The position numbers and the translations under genes are program-made. Below, piece after piece: positions 8,053-16,988 of a DNA stretch of 58,872 nucleotides. Within the stretch, counting starts at the first letter, position 1. Each line of letters begins with the position of its first letter. The stretch is from Bacillota bacterium (lineage in GTDB: Bacteria > Bacillota > Clostridia > Lachnospirales > Lachnospiraceae), in assembly GCA_023441965.1 (NCBI GenBank), contig JAEZNB010000001.1, positions 1 through 58,872 of the forward strand, read 5' to 3'. A model generated the notes under the pieces. The model was given only the letters and a program-made list of their open reading frames with translations, made no database searches and was not told where the DNA came from.

Positions 8053-9150
8053 GTGAACAGAGAGGAGTATCATTACTGGCTGGCAAATATACCGGGCTTC
8101 GGTGCTGTCCGTATCGGGCAGCTGCTGCAGATTTTTCCGGATGTGAAGGAGCTATACCATGCGGACAGGAGCAGTCTGAAGCATCTTACCGGACTGAAGG
8201 AGGAGGAGCTGGATCGATTGATCGGCAGCAGGGAGGAGTACAGGATCCGGAAGGCCTGTCAGAAGCTTCAGGAGAAGGGGATCCGCTTCATTACAATGGA
8301 TGACACCGAATATCCGAGAAGGCTGAAGGAGCTCTACGGGGCACCCTATGCCCTCTATGTGAAGGGAGCGTTGCCATCGGATCGGATGAAGACGCTGGCG
8401 ATCATCGGAGCCAGAGACTGTTCCGCTTATGGCATGGAGATTACCAAGTACCTGTCTAAGGCGATTGCCCAAGCAGGCATCGGGATCATCAGCGGTCTGG
8501 CCAGGGGAATCGATGCCTATGCCCATATGGGAGCCCTTCAGGCAGGGGGCGTAAGCTTCGGAGTACTGGGCTGTGGGATAGATATCTGCTATCCCAGGGA
8601 GAATCTACAGCTCTACATGGAGCTGCAGAAGGAGGGAGGGGTCCTCTCGGAATATGCACCGGGCATGAAGCCGCTGGCTTATCATTTCCCCATGAGGAAC
8701 AGGATCATCAGCGGCCTCTCCGATGGGATACTGGTGATTGAGGCCAGGAAGAAGAGCGGAACCCTGATTACTGTGGATATGGGACTGGAGCAGGGTAAGA
8801 ATATCTATGCCCTGCCGGGAAGAATCACAGATCAGCTGAGCGTGGGCTGTAACAATCTGATTAAGATGGGAGCAAAGCCGGTTACTTCGCCGGAGGATAT
8901 TTTGGAGGACTTTCAGATTTATATCACGAGCGAGGGAGAGGGGGAAGACGTCCGGCCCGGTCTTAGTTCGGAGGAACTTCGGATTTACCGGGAGCTAAAT
9001 CAGGAGCCCAGGCATCTGGAGGATATCCTGGGAGTGACTAAGCTCCCGATTCATCAGCTGACGGAGCTGCTTTTATCCATGGAAATGAGGGGAATCATCC
9101 GTCAGGTCATGAGAAATTATTATGTGGCTTGTGAGATGGCCGGAACATAA
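8053..9150 (+). CDS. dprA: DNA-processing protein DprA (Smf)
   Basis: 365 aa from a GTG start preceded by GGGAGGAAGG. The N-terminal helix-hairpin-helix/SAM-like region covers about 1-75. The Rossmann-like DprA core follows, with IGARDCSAYG (near residue 117), SGLARGIDAYAH (about 149), the GCGIDICYPREN segment and AKKSGTLITV-type loop. The C-terminal winged helix (about 300-360) ends the protein. DprA loads RecA on incoming single-stranded DNA in transforming bacteria, but is also widespread in species without known competence. It sits directly upstream of topA, as smf does in Bacillus subtilis. Confidence 0.95.
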   Translation: MNREEYHYWLANIPGFGAVRIGQLLQIFPDVKELYHADRSSLKHLTGLKEEELDRLIGSREEYRIRKACQKLQEKGIRFITMDDTEYPRRLKELYGAPYALYVKGALPSDRMKTLAIIGARDCSAYGMEITKYLSKAIAQAGIGIISGLARGIDAYAHMGALQAGGVSFGVLGCGIDICYPRENLQLYMELQKEGGVLSEYAPGMKPLAYHFPMRNRIISGLSDGILVIEARKKSGTLITVDMGLEQGKNIYALPGRITDQLSVGCNNLIKMGAKPVTSPEDILEDFQIYITSEGEGEDVRPGLSSEELRIYRELNQEPRHLEDILGVTKLPIHQLTELLLSMEMRGIIRQVMRNYYVACEMAGT

Positions 9151-9175
9151 ATGTTAATATTTTACTGAACACCTA

Positions 9176-9204
9176 TTGACAGCTACCTCTTTCTGGTGTA
9201 TAAC
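9176..9204 (+). promoter_or_regulatory. Upstream sigma-A promoter of topA
   Basis: Consensus TTGACA (9176-9181), 17-bp spacer, TATAAC (9199-9204). It would give a leader of about 330 nt. Confidence 0.6.
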
Positions 9205-9398
9205 AACATAGCAGTTGTTTCTTTAGAAACGGCATATATTACCCCCCCGATTCCATATCTATGTATCAGGATCTTCAGGGGAGGATAAGATGCAGGCAAG
9301 CCTATTATAATACGGAAGGCAGACCGTAATGGATACGAAGGATACACGGAATAAGCCGACCGCCATAGATTATTCAATGAATATTCATAATATTTGTC

Positions 9399-9427
9399 TT
9401 GAATCGCATGGAAAAATAGTGTATGCT
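9399..9427 (+). promoter_or_regulatory. Proximal sigma-A promoter of topA
   Basis: TTGAAT (9399-9404), 17-bp spacer, TATGCT (9422-9427). Leader of about 105 nt to the topA start. Confidence 0.55.
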
Positions 9428-9539
9428 AGTTTAGACTTTTAACCAGAATCAAAGAATACATGATGTGTAACAGGGTTAATACTTGATATATAACCTCTCC
9501 ATAATGAAAGGCACACATAGAAAGAGGGAAGTTACTTTT

Positions 9540-11609
9540 ATGCCACGAAATCTTGTAATAGTTGAATCGCCGGCCAAGGCAAAGACCATAAAGAAGTTCC
9601 TGGGGAATCATTATGAGGTGCTCGCTTCCAACGGGCATGTCAGAGATTTACCCAAGAGCCAGCTGGGTATAGATATAAAGCATGACTTTGACCCCAAATA
9701 TATCACAATCAGGGGCAAGGGAGATCTCCTTGCCAAGCTCCGTAAGGAAGTGAAGAAGGCCGATCGGGTCTACCTGGCTACGGACCCTGACCGGGAAGGA
9801 GAAGCCATCTCCTGGCATCTGGCTCAGACTCTGAAGCTGGAGGAGAAGAGCTTCAGCAGAATCACCTTCAATGAAATCACCAAGAATGCCATCAAAGCCT
9901 CCATCAAGCAGGCCAGAGAGGTAGATATGGATCTGGTGGACGCCCAGCAGGCCAGAAGAATGCTGGACCGTATGGTGGGCTATATGATCAGCCCCCTACT
10001 CTGGAGTAAGGTGAAGAGAGGCTTAAGTGCCGGCAGAGTCCAGTCTGTAGCCCTGCGGATCATTTGTGACAGGGAAGAGGAAATCAACTCCTTTGTTCCG
10101 GAGGAATACTGGAACCTGGAAGCGGAATTTGCCCAGGGGAACAAAAAGCGTCCCCTGATTGCCAAATACAATGGATATAAAAGCAACAAAGCCGTCATCC
10201 GAACAGAAGCGGAAATGAATGAGATCTTAGACCGGCTGAAGAATGCTGTGTTTGCCGTAAAGGAGATTAAGAAAAGCGAGCGGCTTCGCAAGCAGCCCTT
10301 ACCCTTCACTACCAGTACCCTCCAGCAGGAAGCGGCCAAGAATTTAAACTTCTCCACCCAGAAGACGATGCAGCTGGCTCAGCAGCTCTATGAAGGTGTA
10401 GACATCAAGGGGCATGGAACAGTCGGTCTGATTACTTATCTGCGTACGGACTCCATCCGAATCAGTGATGAGGCTGACACAGCAGCCAAGAGCTTCGTGA
10501 AGGAGCATTATGGGGCTGATTTCGTGGCAGTTGAGGATAATCCGGGCCGTACGGGCAAGAAGATTCAGGATGCTCACGAAGCCATTCGTCCGACCTATGT
10601 GGAATTTGAACCCTCCTCCCTGAAGGAATCCTTAAGCCGTGACCAGTTCCGGCTTTATCAGCTGATCTGGAAGAGATTCGTTGCCAGCCGTATGCAGCCC
10701 GCGAAATATGAGACCACGACGATCAAGCTGGAGGCTGCAGACCATCGCTTCTCAAGCGCCGCTTCAAGGCTGGTGTTCGAGGGCTTTATGAAGGTATATG
10801 ATCCGGAGGATGAGGATGAGGAGACCGGTGCGACCTTCGAGGCGATACAGGAAGGGGATGTCCTGAAGCTGGCAGAGCTGCGGAAGAGTCAGCATTTTAC
10901 CCAGCCTCCTGCCCATTATACTGAGGCTTCTCTGGTTAAGACCTTGGAGGAGCTGGGCATCGGCAGACCGAGCACCTATGCGCCCACCATAACAACCATT
11001 ATTGCCAGAAGATATGTGGCGAAAGAGAATAAGAATCTATACGTGACAGAATTGGGAGAGGCCGTGAATAATATCATGAAATGTGCATTCCCCAGTATTG
11101 TTGATGTTAATTTTACAGCCAACCTAGAGTCCCTGCTGGACTGTGTGGAGGACGGAACCGTTACCTGGAAGACAGTGGTGAAGAACTTCTATCCGGACCT
11201 GGAGGAGGCGGTCAACCATGCCCATGAGGTCCTGGATAAAATTCAGATTGAGGATGAGGTTACGGAAGAGCTCTGCGATATGTGCGGCAGGAACATGGTG
11301 ATCAAATACGGACCCCATGGGAGGTTTCTTGCCTGCCCCGGTTTTCCTGACTGTAAGAATACGAAGCCTTATCTGGAGAAGATCGGAGTAGCCTGCCCTG
11401 ACTGTAACGGTGATATCGTAATCCGTAAAACCAAGAAAGGTCGTAAGTATTATGGCTGCAGCAATAACCCGGACTGTGGTTTTATGTCCTGGCAGAAACC
11501 TTCTGTCATAAAATGTGAAAAATGCGGCGGTGTACTGCTGGAAAAAGGAAATAAGCTGGTCTGCTGCGATGAAAAATGCGGTTTTGTCACTTCGGCGAAG
11601 GAAGTCTAG
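9540..11609 (+). CDS. topA: DNA topoisomerase I
   Basis: 689-aa type IA topoisomerase that relaxes negative supercoils. The Toprim domain starts at the conserved LVIVESPAKAKTI (residues 4-16) and contains the DxDxE-type TDPDREGE. The central topoisomerase domain carries the active-site Tyr300 in LITYLRTDS. Three C-terminal zinc-ribbon segments follow: CDMCGRNM with GFPDC, CPDCNGD with NPDC, and CEKCGG with CDEKC. ATG 9540 gives the family N-terminus MPRNLVIVESPAKA; an in-frame TTG at 9483 and ATG at 9504 would add non-conserved residues. A GAGGGA site lies 12 bases upstream. Position between dprA and codY matches the Bacillus order. Confidence 0.97.
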   Translation: MPRNLVIVESPAKAKTIKKFLGNHYEVLASNGHVRDLPKSQLGIDIKHDFDPKYITIRGKGDLLAKLRKEVKKADRVYLATDPDREGEAISWHLAQTLKLEEKSFSRITFNEITKNAIKASIKQAREVDMDLVDAQQARRMLDRMVGYMISPLLWSKVKRGLSAGRVQSVALRIICDREEEINSFVPEEYWNLEAEFAQGNKKRPLIAKYNGYKSNKAVIRTEAEMNEILDRLKNAVFAVKEIKKSERLRKQPLPFTTSTLQQEAAKNLNFSTQKTMQLAQQLYEGVDIKGHGTVGLITYLRTDSIRISDEADTAAKSFVKEHYGADFVAVEDNPGRTGKKIQDAHEAIRPTYVEFEPSSLKESLSRDQFRLYQLIWKRFVASRMQPAKYETTTIKLEAADHRFSSAASRLVFEGFMKVYDPEDEDEETGATFEAIQEGDVLKLAELRKSQHFTQPPAHYTEASLVKTLEELGIGRPSTYAPTITTIIARRYVAKENKNLYVTELGEAVNNIMKCAFPSIVDVNFTANLESLLDCVEDGTVTWKTVVKNFYPDLEEAVNHAHEVLDKIQIEDEVTEELCDMCGRNMVIKYGPHGRFLACPGFPDCKNTKPYLEKIGVACPDCNGDIVIRKTKKGRKYYGCSNNPDCGFMSWQKPSVIKCEKCGGVLLEKGNKLVCCDEKCGFVTSAKEV

Positions 11610-11745
11610 GTCCCTTATCTTGTGGGTAAGCTTCTGCTTTCCCCTTATTGCATGCAAAATATAGTATATTGCAGAAAAAATAAAAAAATTTGATGCAAAA
11701 TAAGGGAAACTGTTGAAAAAGTGTGTCAAAAATAAGAAAAAAGTA

Positions 11746-11774
11746 TTGTTTTTCAAAATAATATGTGCTAAAAT
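11746..11774 (+). promoter_or_regulatory. Sigma-A promoter of codY
   Basis: TTGTTT (11746-11751), 17-bp spacer, TAAAAT (11769-11774), in an AT-rich 271-bp gap between topA and codY. The leader is about 100 nt. Confidence 0.5.
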
Positions 11775-11880
11775 GGAAAAGGTAGTACAATTAGAAAATA
11801 CTTCTATTTGTATTACCTTATTCCATATCAAGCGAATGGGGTAAGGCCGAAAAGACAGATTATTTTGGAGGAGTCATTTC

Positions 11881-12651
11881 ATGAGCGTTCAGTTATTGGA
11901 TAAAACAAGAAAGATTAACAACTTATTGCACAATAATAATTCGCATAAGGTAGTGTTCAATGACATCTGTGTTGTTTTAAGTGATATACTGGAATCCAAT
12001 GTACTGGTGATCAGTCGTAAGGGGAAGGTTCTTGGGGTGAAGAACCGTACCGATATCATCGAAATCAAAGAGCTGATCAAGGATGCAGTCGGAAGGCATA
12101 TTGACACCTTGCTGAATGAAAGACTCCTGAACATACTTTCTACGAAAGAGAACGTAAATCTGGGAACCCTTGGTTTTGAATTTGATCAGATCAATACCTA
12201 TCAGGCAATCATCACCCCGATTGATATTGCAGGAGAAAGATTAGGAACCTTATTTATTTACAAGACCGGTGCCCCCTACACCATAGATGATATCATCTTA
12301 AGTGAGTACGGAACAACGGTGGTCGGTCTGGAGATGATGAGATCGGTCAATGAAGAGAATGCGGAAGAGAACAGAAAGGTCCAGATTGTCAAATCAGCCA
12401 TCAGTACCTTATCCTTCTCGGAGCTGGAAGCCATCACCCATATTTTCGAGGAGCTGAAGGGGAACGAAGGAATTCTGGTAGCCAGTAAGATAGCTGACAG
12501 GGTTGGCATCACCAGATCCGTAATCGTGAATGCTCTGCGTAAGTTCGAGAGCGCCGGCGTAATCGAATCCCGGTCCTCGGGTATGAAGGGTACCTATATC
12601 AAGGTATTGAATGATGTGGTATTCGAAGAACTGAAGAATATGAATGACTAG
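11881..12651 (+). CDS. codY: Global transcriptional repressor CodY
   Basis: 256 aa, family-typical. The N-terminal GAF-like domain (1 to about 155) would bind branched-chain amino acids. The C-terminal winged helix-turn-helix is highly conserved (ASKIADRVGITRSVIVNALR, about residues 200-220, then ESRSSGMKGTYIKVLN). With GTP and isoleucine/valine as effectors, CodY represses nitrogen, metabolism and motility genes in well-fed cells. GGAGG precedes ATG 11881. A terminator follows at 12721-12755 and the fla/che operon starts 376 bp downstream. A CodY-box-like sequence lies in that operon's promoter, so this protein may act directly on its neighbour. Confidence 0.97.
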   Translation: MSVQLLDKTRKINNLLHNNNSHKVVFNDICVVLSDILESNVLVISRKGKVLGVKNRTDIIEIKELIKDAVGRHIDTLLNERLLNILSTKENVNLGTLGFEFDQINTYQAIITPIDIAGERLGTLFIYKTGAPYTIDDIILSEYGTTVVGLEMMRSVNEENAEENRKVQIVKSAISTLSFSELEAITHIFEELKGNEGILVASKIADRVGITRSVIVNALRKFESAGVIESRSSGMKGTYIKVLNDVVFEELKNMND

Positions 12652-12720
12652 ATAACTTGATCAAATTATCAGTAAAAATGCAACAGAAGCAAATGAATAA
12701 AGAATGGATTGAACGATAAC

Positions 12721-12756
12721 AAAAGGATTTGTGGGCTACCCCCATGGGTCCTTTTT
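12721..12756 (+). terminator. Intrinsic terminator of codY
   Basis: AAAAGGA (12721-12727) pairs with TCCTTTT (12749-12755), with an inner GTGGG/CCCAT helix around a 5-nt loop. A run of five T (12752-12756) followed by CTTT completes it. It separates codY from the fla/che operon. Confidence 0.75.
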
Positions 12757-12973
12757 CTTTCGTGTAAGCAAAGAAAATCCCTTTCCCTAAGAAGCGTTAT
12801 CGTAAGTAGTCTATCGGGGAGACACATACCGGGTTTTCAGGGTGCTGTAACGGCTTTCTGCCATAGTCTGCATGGGAAGCAAAAATATGCCTGACAGGAA
12901 GCATCACAAATACGAATAATATTCCATGGAAATACAAGGTTTAGTATTATTCTACTAATTTTTCAAATATATC

Positions 12974-13001
12974 TTGTGTTTTCAGAAATATTAATTATAA
13001 T
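12974..13001 (+). promoter_or_regulatory. Sigma-A promoter of the fla/che operon
   Basis: TTGTGT (12974-12979), 16-bp spacer, consensus TATAAT (12996-13001), 26 bp before the flgB start. It is the only good promoter seen upstream of the ~32-kb operon. No sigma-D-type promoter was seen here. Confidence 0.6.
12977..12991 (+). promoter_or_regulatory. Putative CodY box inside the flgB promoter spacer
   Basis: The 15-mer TGTTTTCAGAAATAT matches the CodY consensus AATTTTCWGAAAATT at 11 of 15 positions, with the central ten bases (TTTTCAGAAA, 12979-12988) all matching. It lies between the -35 and -10 elements, where binding would block RNA polymerase. Consensus and the known CodY control of the Bacillus fla/che promoter are from memory; binding here is inference. 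Confidence 0.45.
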
Positions 13002-13027
13002 AATGTTATAAGGAAAGGAGTGCGTAT

Positions 13028-13414
13028 ATGATAGGATCGAACGCATTTAACTATATCAACGTACTGGATAAAGCAGCAGATGCAAGCTGGAAGCGAAATG
13101 AGGTTATTAACAATAACATAGCGAATGTGGACACCCCCGGTTATAAGCGTAAGGATGTTCAGTTTGAGGCTTATCTGATGTCAGCTCTGGTAGGGGATGG
13201 TTCCTTAGAGAAGCGGGTAGGCAGAGCGGATCTGAACCGGCTGGATGCCAGTGTATATACGGATTATTCCGGCTTAAGCTACCGCCTGGACGGGAATAAC
13301 GTGGATATTGATACTGAGTCGGCCAATCTGGCAGAGAACCAGATCAGATATTACGCCCTGCTTGATTCCATGACTCAGGAATTCAACAGATTAAAGGCCG
13401 TGCTCCAGAAGTAA
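13028..13414 (+). CDS. flgB: Flagellar basal-body rod protein FlgB
   Basis: 128-aa proximal rod subunit, exported by the flagellar type III system. The rod/hook N-terminal signature is clear (VINNNIANVDTPGYKRKDVQFEAYL, residues about 25-50). The C-terminus ends in the amphipathic helix typical of axial proteins. AAGGAAAGGAG precedes the ATG. First gene of the fla/che operon. A 135-nt gap to flgC contains only short hairpins. Confidence 0.95.
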   Translation: MIGSNAFNYINVLDKAADASWKRNEVINNNIANVDTPGYKRKDVQFEAYLMSALVGDGSLEKRVGRADLNRLDASVYTDYSGLSYRLDGNNVDIDTESANLAENQIRYYALLDSMTQEFNRLKAVLQK

Positions 13415-13549
13415 GCTTGAAAAAGCTTCAGATACGAAGCAGTAGGAGTGCCGGTGAGCGGCGATAGAACAGAAGACAAGCATTCTTATAAATACATTGA
13501 TTGCAGGCTGCAGCTTGCAGCTACAGGGTAAGAGAGGAGGATAACAGAC

Positions 13550-13987
13550 ATGCCATCCATGAACGGAATGAATATCAGTGCCAGCGGTATGACCGCACAA
13601 AGGCTCAGAATGGATATTATATCACAGAATATCGCTAACGTGAACACAACAAGGGACGAAAACGGCAATCCCTACCGCAGGAAGACGGTCGTCTTCGCGG
13701 AGAAGGATGTCACTCCCTTCGGAGAGGTTCTGATGAAGACAGAAGGAACAGCCGGAAACGGAGTCAAGGTAACGATGATCTCTGAGGACAGGGAAGCACA
13801 GATGCGTAAGGTATATGATCCCACCCATCCGGACGCGGACGAAGAAGGGTATGTTACCTATCCGAATGTGAATATCGTACAGGAGATGACGGATCTGATC
13901 GATGCAACAAGATCCTACGAAGCGAACGTCACAGCCTTTAATGCTACGAAGAACATGGCATTAAAGGGGCTGGAGGTCGGCAAATAG
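13550..13987 (+). CDS. flgC: Flagellar basal-body rod protein FlgC
   Basis: 145-aa proximal rod protein. The N-terminal axial motif (NGMNISASGMTAQRLRMDIISQNIANVNTT) and the C-terminal DLIDATRSYEANVTAFNATKNM segment are characteristic. GGAGG lies 11 bases before ATG 13550. Followed by fliE after 13 bp, as in Bacillus. Confidence 0.96.
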   Translation: MPSMNGMNISASGMTAQRLRMDIISQNIANVNTTRDENGNPYRRKTVVFAEKDVTPFGEVLMKTEGTAGNGVKVTMISEDREAQMRKVYDPTHPDADEEGYVTYPNVNIVQEMTDLIDATRSYEANVTAFNATKNMALKGLEVGK

Positions 13988-14000
13988 GCGGAGGTAAGAG

Positions 14001-14312
14001 ATGAACATAGCATCTATTGGAAGCTTAACTGAGCTTAGTAAATATGGAATAGATTCGGCTTCTTCGGTTAAGGAAAACAGGAATGCAACCTTTGAAAGTC
14101 TCTTTGAAGCAGCAAAGGGGCTAATCCAAGAGGCGAATAACTATACCAATGCAGCCGAGGAAGCAGAAATGGCTTACGCCCTCGGTCTGACGGATAATAC
14201 CCATGATTTACAGATTGCACAGCAGAAGGCCAATCTTGCAATACAATATACCGTCGCAATCAGAAACCAGGTTTTAGATGCCTACAAAGAAATTATGAAT
14301 CTGCAGTTCTGA
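14001..14312 (+). CDS. fliE: Flagellar hook-basal body protein FliE
   Basis: 103 aa, the usual size. FliE links the MS ring to the rod and is an early export substrate. The C-terminal LQIAQQKANLAIQYTVAIRNQVLDAYKEIMNLQF pattern (read in two halves: residues about 74-103) is the family signature. GGAGG precedes the ATG. Positioned between flgC and fliF. Confidence 0.95.
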   Translation: MNIASIGSLTELSKYGIDSASSVKENRNATFESLFEAAKGLIQEANNYTNAAEEAEMAYALGLTDNTHDLQIAQQKANLAIQYTVAIRNQVLDAYKEIMNLQF

Positions 14313-14339
14313 TAATATATTCTTAAGGAGAACGGGATA

Positions 14340-15932
14340 ATGGCAGACAGATTGAAACAAATGCCGAAGCAGCTGTTGGCATTATGGAACAAGTATACCG
14401 GCAAGCAGAAGACCATCATTGTCAGCGTGGTCGCTGCTGTTGTATTAGCCTTTGTTGTTCTGGTCGTAATATCGAACAGGGTACAATACGAGGAACTGAC
14501 CATCACTGAGTCCTCCAAGGAGGCCAGTGAGGTAATCGCTTTATTAAAAGATGAGGGTATAAGTTATAAATTGGGATCGGATAATCTGACTGTATCGGTG
14601 GATCTTAAGCGCTATTCCGATGCGGTTCTTCTGCTGGCCAGCAATGATATGCCTTCCACAGGCATAACGCTGGACGAGCTTCTGAATAACAGTCTTAGTA
14701 CGACGAACAGTGACCGGACGCTAAAAATCAATCTATATATGCAGAACCAGCTCCGTAATTATATCATAAAGATGGAGGGAGTAGAGGACGCTCAGGTGTA
14801 CTACATACCTGTGGATTCTACCAATACCATCCTTACCCCGCAGCAGGAGACCAATGCCAGTGTCCTGCTTACTACCAATGACGATTTCAGGCCCGAGACA
14901 GCAAAGACCATAGCTCAGGTCGTAGCCTCTGTCATTGGGAATTCCTCCGCAGAGAAGGTAAAGGTGGCGGACCAGTATGGTAAGCTGCTCTATGGCGGGC
15001 AACAGGATCTGTATTCCGGTGCGGCCAACAGCAATGAGGACTATAGAGAACGGCTTAGGAATACCTTTATCAACAATATTTATATGCTGCTTCTCAAGAG
15101 CGGCTTTGATGATGTGGAGATTGCACCCCATCTTGTCATCGATAACACTAAGGTAACGGAGTTATATAAGGAATATCTGCCGGCAGAGGGTCAGGAGCAG
15201 GGTGTATATAAGCATAGCTATACCTATAATTCGGAGAATATGGGCAGTTCGGGCGGAGTACCCGGAACCACCTCCAACGATGAGATTGATTACATGCTGG
15301 AGGATTCCTCCACCTCAAGCGGAAATGTGGAAATTGAAGAATATGATTACCTTCCGAATGAAAGAGTAACCAATACAGAGTATGAGGTTGGAGCGATTGA
15401 CTCCTCCAAGTCCTCCGTCAGTATGGTACTGCGCAGGCTGATTACCTATCTGGAAGAAGATCTGGAAAGACAGGGCCTGCTGGAAGGAACGACCTTTGAG
15501 GATTACGTGCTGGCGAATAAGGCAGAGAAGAAATTAGCTGTGGATCCAGAGCTGATTACGATGGTATCCATGGCTACAGGTATATCAGAGGATAAGATAC
15601 AGATTACTGCCTTTGAGCAGCCGGTATTTGTGCCCAAGATGGTGGAGCAGAGAAATTTTGCCGATTATCTGCAGTATATTCTGGCCGCCTTGATCGTAGC
15701 ATTGATTCTCTTTGTTGTATTCAAGGGCTTCGGACCTGTGGAGGTTACCGAGCTGGAGCCTGAGTTATCCGTAGAGCAGCTACTGGCTACGACGAAGGAG
15801 AATCAGACCATTGAAGATATTGACTTCAATGAGGTATCCGAAGTAAGAAAGATGATTGAAAAATTTGTGGACGAGAAGCCGGATGCAGTGGCCCAGCTCT
15901 TGCGTAACTGGCTGAACGAGGAATGGAATTAA
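14340..15932 (+). CDS. fliF: Flagellar MS-ring protein FliF
   Basis: 530-aa membrane ring protein that houses the export gate and carries FliG. Two transmembrane helices bracket the periplasm-side ring-building domains: residues about 22-44 and 443-463. The first ring domain follows the N-terminal helix (residues about 50-220). A Ser/Gly/Asn-rich low-complexity segment lies near 295-330. The cytoplasmic tail (about 465-530) should bind FliG. TAAGGAG precedes the ATG. The protein is in the normal family range (500-560). Confidence 0.96.
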   Translation: MADRLKQMPKQLLALWNKYTGKQKTIIVSVVAAVVLAFVVLVVISNRVQYEELTITESSKEASEVIALLKDEGISYKLGSDNLTVSVDLKRYSDAVLLLASNDMPSTGITLDELLNNSLSTTNSDRTLKINLYMQNQLRNYIIKMEGVEDAQVYYIPVDSTNTILTPQQETNASVLLTTNDDFRPETAKTIAQVVASVIGNSSAEKVKVADQYGKLLYGGQQDLYSGAANSNEDYRERLRNTFINNIYMLLLKSGFDDVEIAPHLVIDNTKVTELYKEYLPAEGQEQGVYKHSYTYNSENMGSSGGVPGTTSNDEIDYMLEDSSTSSGNVEIEEYDYLPNERVTNTEYEVGAIDSSKSSVSMVLRRLITYLEEDLERQGLLEGTTFEDYVLANKAEKKLAVDPELITMVSMATGISEDKIQITAFEQPVFVPKMVEQRNFADYLQYILAALIVALILFVVFKGFGPVEVTELEPELSVEQLLATTKENQTIEDIDFNEVSEVRKMIEKFVDEKPDAVAQLLRNWLNEEWN

Positions 15933-15971
15933 TTTACTGACACTGCTGTAAGAGGCAGTATGGAGGTTGTA

Positions 15972-16988
15972 ATGGCAAGAACAGGTAATAATGATATCAA
16001 CGGTGTACAGAAGGCTGCGATTCTTCTGATTTCCCTCGGACCCGAGCGGTCCGCCAGTATCTTCAAGCATCTGAAGGAGGATGAGATTGAGACACTGACT
16101 CTGGAGATAGCCAATACCAGAAGTGTCTCACCTGCCACCAAGGATCAGGTCATGGATGAATTCTATGAGATCTGTCTTGCCCAGCAATACATCGCCGAAG
16201 GTGGTATTGCCTATGCAAAGGAGCTCTTGGAGAAGGCACTGGGTGTGGATAAGGCGAAGGATGTCATCGGTAAGCTGACAGCCTCTCTTCAGGTACGTCC
16301 TTTTGAATTTGTAAGAAAGACCGATGCCTCCCAGCTGTTAAACTTTATCCAGGACGAGCATCCGCAGACAATCGCCTTAATTTTGTCCTATCTGTCTCCG
16401 AACCAGGCATCTACGATTATCTCATCTCTGGCGCCGGATAAGCAGGCAGATGTTGCCAAGCGTATTGCTCAGATGGACCGTACCTCGCCGGATGTAATCA
16501 AGGAAGTGGAGAGGGTATTGGAGCGTAAGCTTGCGTCCCTCGTGAATCAGGATTACACGATTGTCGGCGGTGTGGATTCCATCGTTGAGATCCTCAATAC
16601 CGTAGACCGCGGTACTGAAAAGCATATTATGGAGACTCTGGAGATCGAAGAGCCTGAATTGGCAGATGAGATCCGAAGGAAGATGTTTGTATTTGAAGAT
16701 ATCTTAAGTCTGGATGATAAGTCGATCCAGAGAGTATTACGAGAAGTGGATAATAATGAGCTTGCTGTTGCTCTGAAGGGCTCCAATGAAGAGGTTCAGA
16801 ATGTTATCTTTAATAACCTTTCGAAACGTCTGGCAGCCATGATCAAGGAGGATATGGAATATATGGGTCCTATCCGTCTGAAGGATGTAGAAGAGGCACA
16901 GCAGAGAATTGTAAATATCATCAGAAAACTGGAGGATTCCTCTGAGATTATTATTTCCAGAGGCGGAGGTGACGAGATCATTGTCTAA
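15972..16988 (+). CDS. fliG: Flagellar motor switch protein FliG
   Basis: 338 aa, standard length. FliG forms the rotor ring that contacts MotA and transmits torque. Family landmarks are VQKAAILLISLGPERSASIFKHL near the N-terminus (read as residues 11-33), the middle-domain EHPQTIALILSYL, and the C-terminal domain with VFEDILSLDDKSIQRVLREV, whose charged residues face the stator. GGAGG at 15962-15966 is correctly spaced for ATG 15972 and overlaps an earlier ATG at 15960, so 15972 is the start. Its 3' end overlaps fliH by 8 bp. Confidence 0.97.
   Translation: MARTGNNDINGVQKAAILLISLGPERSASIFKHLKEDEIETLTLEIANTRSVSPATKDQVMDEFYEICLAQQYIAEGGIAYAKELLEKALGVDKAKDVIGKLTASLQVRPFEFVRKTDASQLLNFIQDEHPQTIALILSYLSPNQASTIISSLAPDKQADVAKRIAQMDRTSPDVIKEVERVLERKLASLVNQDYTIVGGVDSIVEILNTVDRGTEKHIMETLEIEEPELADEIRRKMFVFEDILSLDDKSIQRVLREVDNNELAVALKGSNEEVQNVIFNNLSKRLAAMIKEDMEYMGPIRLKDVEEAQQRIVNIIRKLEDSSEIIISRGGGDEIIV

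Larger units (their letters stand above)
9151..9539 (+). other. Leader region upstream of topA
   Basis: 389 bp without a recognisable gene. It holds two good sigma-A promoters (9176-9204 and 9399-9427) and a small perfect hairpin near 9214-9228 (GTTTC/GAAAC). A six-codon reading frame at 9291 follows a strong GGGGAGG site, but I do not claim it is translated. No terminator for dprA is evident, so read-through into topA is possible. Confidence 0.6.
12652..13027 (+). other. codY-flgB intergenic region
   Basis: 376 bp. It holds the codY terminator (12721-12755), the flgB promoter (12974-13001) with an embedded CodY-box-like site (12977-12991), and an AAGGAAAGGAG ribosome site before flgB. The middle 200 bp have only short, unconvincing hairpins. 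I looked for a cyclic-di-GMP (GEMM) riboswitch and saw no match to its conserved blocks. Confidence 0.6.

Noticed and set aside
7280..8086. Long reading frame antisense to the comM-like gene
   Set aside because: 268 codons, but a shadow of the sense codon pattern: no ribosome site, no recognisable domain.
9291..9311. Six-codon leader peptide after a strong GGGGAGG
   Set aside because: No regulatory hairpins or codon bias that would suggest attenuation of topA.
11744..11766. CodY box in the codY promoter (autoregulation)
   Set aside because: Best 15-mer matches the consensus at only about 10 positions, with the central G missing; too weak in AT-rich DNA.
12757..12973. Possible c-di-GMP (GEMM) riboswitch before flgB
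   Set aside because: Clostridial flagellar operons can have one, but the conserved blocks and the two-helix layout are not visible, and the region lies upstream of the promoter.
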